A DNA stretch of 64,000 nucleotides from CAIMZW01 sp037133095 (GTDB lineage Bacteria > Actinomycetota > Actinomycetes > Nanopelagicales > Nanopelagicaceae): the NCBI GenBank assembly GCA_037133095.1, contig JBAXOT010000008.1, positions 1 to 64,000 on the forward strand. Reading direction: 5' to 3'. The position numbers and the translations under genes are program-made. Below, piece after piece: positions 62,215 through 64,000 of the stretch (position 1 is its first letter; each line of letters starts with the position of its first letter). The notes below the pieces were generated by a model. That model did no database searches. It worked only from the letters and a program-made list of their open reading frames with translations, and was not told where the DNA came from.

Positions 62215-62772
62215 TTAATCGGTCAGGGTTGCCAAAACCTCATCTAGAGCATCTACATCTGGCAAGAAGGGGGCCAGAGCGGGCAGATCACTCACTTGAT
62301 TTAGTCCTAATTTCTCCAAGAAAAATGAGGTTGTTGAGTAGAGAATCGCGCCACTCTCAGGCTCGACGCCGGTCTCTTCAACCAGACCTCTACTGACCAA
62401 GGTCTTCATCACCGCTTCTACATTTACCCCTCGGATAGCCGATACTCGGGCTCGAGAGATCGGTTGCCGATAGGCAATGACAGCCAAAGTCTCTAACGCC
62501 GCTTGGGTAAGGCGGGATTGCTGTCCATCAAGGACGAATTTTTCGACCACGGCGGAATAATCGGGATGGCTGTAATACCGCCAGCCGCCTGCCACCGAGC
62601 GAAGTTCAAATCCGCGGCCTTCGTTCTGATACGAAAGAGCCAACTCCAGCAACGCTTCCGTGACGAGTTCAGTGGGAATTTCGAGAATCTGCGCCAAAAT
62701 GAGTTCAGAAATGGGCTCATCAACTACCATCAATATGGCTTCGATTTGATGCTTGATTTCGGAATTAGACAT
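62215..62772 (-). CDS. scpB: segregation and condensation protein B
   Basis: ScpB (185 residues) is the winged-helix partner of the Smc-ScpA condensin. EAILMVVDEPIS, LTQAALETLAVIAYRQPISRARVSAIRGVN and GRAILYSTTSFF-like C-terminal block (SGAILYSTTSFFLEKLGL) are conserved. The ATG at 62772 overlaps the end of scpA by eight bases (ATGTCTAA); the longer frame upstream is scpA shadow. The 74-base gap to rluB has no gene. Confidence 0.95.
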   Translation of the reverse strand: MSNSEIKHQIEAILMVVDEPISELILAQILEIPTELVTEALLELALSYQNEGRGFELRSVAGGWRYYSHPDYSAVVEKFVLDGQQSRLTQAALETLAVIAYRQPISRARVSAIRGVNVEAVMKTLVSRGLVEETGVEPESGAILYSTTSFFLEKLGLNQVSDLPALAPFLPDVDALDEVLATLTD

Positions 62773-63664
62773 TTTCTTCCTCTTTTGTCTCAGGTTCTTG
62801 GCTAGGTACAGGTAGATCAAACTCATCGCTGACACGAACCTCGCCCTCGAGCGTGCCAACCCAAGAAACGTGAAGCTCCCCCATGGCAATTACCTGCTCG
62901 AAGCGCAGCACTCCTTCACGATACAACTCTAAGAGCGCGAGAAATCGGGCAACTACGATTAATGTGGAATCGGAATCACGAATTAAACTTCGAAAAGTGG
63001 CGCGACCAACCTTGCGTAGCGCCTGTACGAGCTTGACGGACTCTTCCGCCACGCTCACAAGTGGCCGATGGATGTGCTCCATGGCTACAGCTGGGGTCAC
63101 TTTGGGCGAAAGAACCCGTTGGGCAATGGCCGCGAACCGGTCAGCGCCGACCCCAATCAGTACCTCCGGGAGCAATTGAGCGAAATGCGGCTCCAAAGCC
63201 ACCACTCGAGCAAAAGATTTCTCTTCCCGACCGATTCGTTCGGAAAAAATGCTCGCCAGCAGCTTGAATGCGCGATATTGGAGCAATCGGGCAAAGAGCA
63301 GGTCTCTAGCCTCCAGCAACGCAAGATCTTCTTCATCCTCAACTTCACCGGAAGGTAGGAGCCGCGCGGCCTTTAAATCCAGGAGCGTGGCCGCAACTAC
63401 GAGAAATTCGGTGGTTTGATCTAGATCCCAGCCCTGATCTTCCCCCGTTGTCCGTTCCAGTTCCCGAATATATGAAATAAAATCATCGGTCACTACACCT
63501 AAAGCAATCTCGGTGACATCTAATTTATGGCGAGAAATCAATTGCAAGAGCAAGTCAAACGGACCATCAAAATTCGTTAAATGAACCGAAAATTTGCCTG
63601 CATTCTCAAGATCAGCGCCACCAGGTAGGGCGATTGTCGCATTGATCTCCTCGGAAGCGGCCAT
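62765..63664 (-). CDS. scpA: segregation and condensation protein A
   Basis: ScpA (299 residues) is the kleisin that bridges the Smc heads in chromosome condensation. FSVHLTNFDGPFDLLLQLISRHKLDVTEIAL is the N-terminal kleisin block and FLALLELYREGVLRFEQ belongs to the C-terminal winged helix. The frame can be extended upstream to 63859, but that part overlaps the divergent parA gene; ATG 63664 gives the family start. Its start is 60 bases from that of parA. Confidence 0.94.
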   Translation of the reverse strand: MAASEEINATIALPGGADLENAGKFSVHLTNFDGPFDLLLQLISRHKLDVTEIALGVVTDDFISYIRELERTTGEDQGWDLDQTTEFLVVAATLLDLKAARLLPSGEVEDEEDLALLEARDLLFARLLQYRAFKLLASIFSERIGREEKSFARVVALEPHFAQLLPEVLIGVGADRFAAIAQRVLSPKVTPAVAMEHIHRPLVSVAEESVKLVQALRKVGRATFRSLIRDSDSTLIVVARFLALLELYREGVLRFEQVIAMGELHVSWVGTLEGEVRVSDEFDLPVPSQEPETKEEENV

Positions 63665-63712
63665 ATGACTAAGGTACTTGACCAAGGCTTGCCAGCGTAA
63701 TCGAAGCGCCGT

Positions 63713-63718
63713 TAGAGT
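63713..63718 (+). promoter_or_regulatory. -10 box for leaderless parA-like transcript
   Basis: TAGAGT ends six bases before the ATG at 63725, the same arrangement and sequence as upstream of uppP. Confidence 0.55.
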
Positions 63719-63724
63719 CCGCCT

Positions 63725-64000
63725 ATGGCAAAAATCTATTCGGAGGTTTCTCGATTCGACGCTAAGTCGACAAATCGAGATGATGAAGTCGCAACAACGT
63801 CGGGAGTACTTAATCGTCCTACCAAAATCATTCCAGAGGCTTCCCAACTGACCGAACACGGCAATGCTGTAGTGATTTCAGTGGTCAATCAAAAAGGCGG
63901 CGTCGGAAAGACGACAACCACGATTAACTTGGGTGCTTGTTTGGCGGAGTTAGGCCGACGAGTTCTTCTCGTCGATTTCGATCCGCAACACTCGCTCTCC
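63725..64000 (+). CDS. ParA/Soj-family ATPase, 5' part
   Basis: The first 92 codons of a ParA-type ATPase run off the right edge. After a poorly conserved N-terminal arm of about 48 residues comes the deviant Walker A KGGVGKTTT (57-65) and the Walker A-prime region LLVDFDPQ. Its place divergent from scpA matches the mycobacterial ParA-like gene next to scpA (Rv1708), so a role in chromosome or other cargo positioning is likely; a parB gene is not visible here. Confidence 0.93.
   Translation, partial: MAKIYSEVSRFDAKSTNRDDEVATTSGVLNRPTKIIPEASQLTEHGNAVVISVVNQKGGVGKTTTTINLGACLAELGRRVLLVDFDPQHSLS

Overview
The window is dense housekeeping DNA from an actinobacterium of roughly 50% GC (judged by eye). 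The assignment rests on lineage markers: mshC (mycothiol synthesis), a BldD regulator between nusB and pyrR, an mIHF domain next to guanylate kinase, PafB/PafC with TatA/TatC, HelY, the DUF3090/SCO1664 pair, the GarA-MerR-BFN-MerR-GcvP block, and a Cmk-Der fusion. The moderate GC, very short spacers, many overlapping genes and leaderless-looking promoters suggest a streamlined lineage such as the freshwater acI group (Nanopelagicales). That placement is inference; no rRNA is present.

Layout. 1-2243: end of aroB, then aroQ, efp and nusB. 2240-2719: bldD-like regulator on the minus strand. 2804-17948: one long plus-strand run, pyrR-pyrB-pyrC-carA-carB-pyrK-pyrD-pyrF-(mIHF::gmk)-rpoZ-coaBC-metK-priA, headed by a PyrR-type hairpin that can pair with the pyrR ribosome-binding site. 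17979-21500: def-fmt-rsmB and rpe. 21541-22440: FMN riboswitch and the riboflavin transporter ribM. 22460-26325: hisE-hisG, serB (minus), an ABC ATPase and ung. 26322-28636: a YczE-like membrane protein (minus) divergent from uppP-DUF554, sharing a symmetric promoter. 28633-30488: tRNA-Leu(GAG)-tdk-adh (minus). 30581-32847: M20 peptidase converging on an aldo/keto reductase. 32897-41160: MSMEG_4193-type phosphatase, DUF3090, SCO1664-type kinase fold, mshC, metH, HAD phosphatase, trmI. 41167-51146: FKBP lipoprotein (minus), then pafB-pafC-tatA-tatC-dagK-helY-exonuclease-lnt-ppm. 51246-57702: minus-strand block gcvP, MerR, BFN nuclease, MerR, garA, gcvH, pgsA and tRNA-Pro(GGG). 57724-63664: minus-strand block scpA-scpB-rluB, then aroH-tyrA-(cmk::der). 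63725-64000: start of a ParA-family ATPase.

How the genes work together. The pyr cluster encodes UMP synthesis from glutamine and bicarbonate except for pyrE, which is not here; the dihydroorotate step uses the two-subunit NAD-type enzyme (PyrD class 1B plus PyrK). Downstream genes continue into GMP phosphorylation, RNA polymerase omega, CoA, SAM and replication restart. MetK and MetH belong to the methionine/SAM cycle. AroB, AroQ, AroH and TyrA belong to the shikimate-to-tyrosine route. GcvP and GcvH are half of the glycine cleavage system. GarA and the two MerR proteins are likely regulators of central metabolism and division.

No transposon, prophage, CRISPR array, restriction system, toxin-antitoxin pair or secondary-metabolite cluster was seen, and no gap exceeds 300 bases; the largest, 61159-61408, holds an AT-rich repeat array. 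I found no clearly new multi-gene system. The best candidates for something undescribed are regulatory or architectural: the five-copy repeat upstream of aroH-tyrA, the symmetric yczE/uppP promoter, the mIHF-guanylate kinase fusion, and the missing Pup-proteasome cassette between trmI and pafB.
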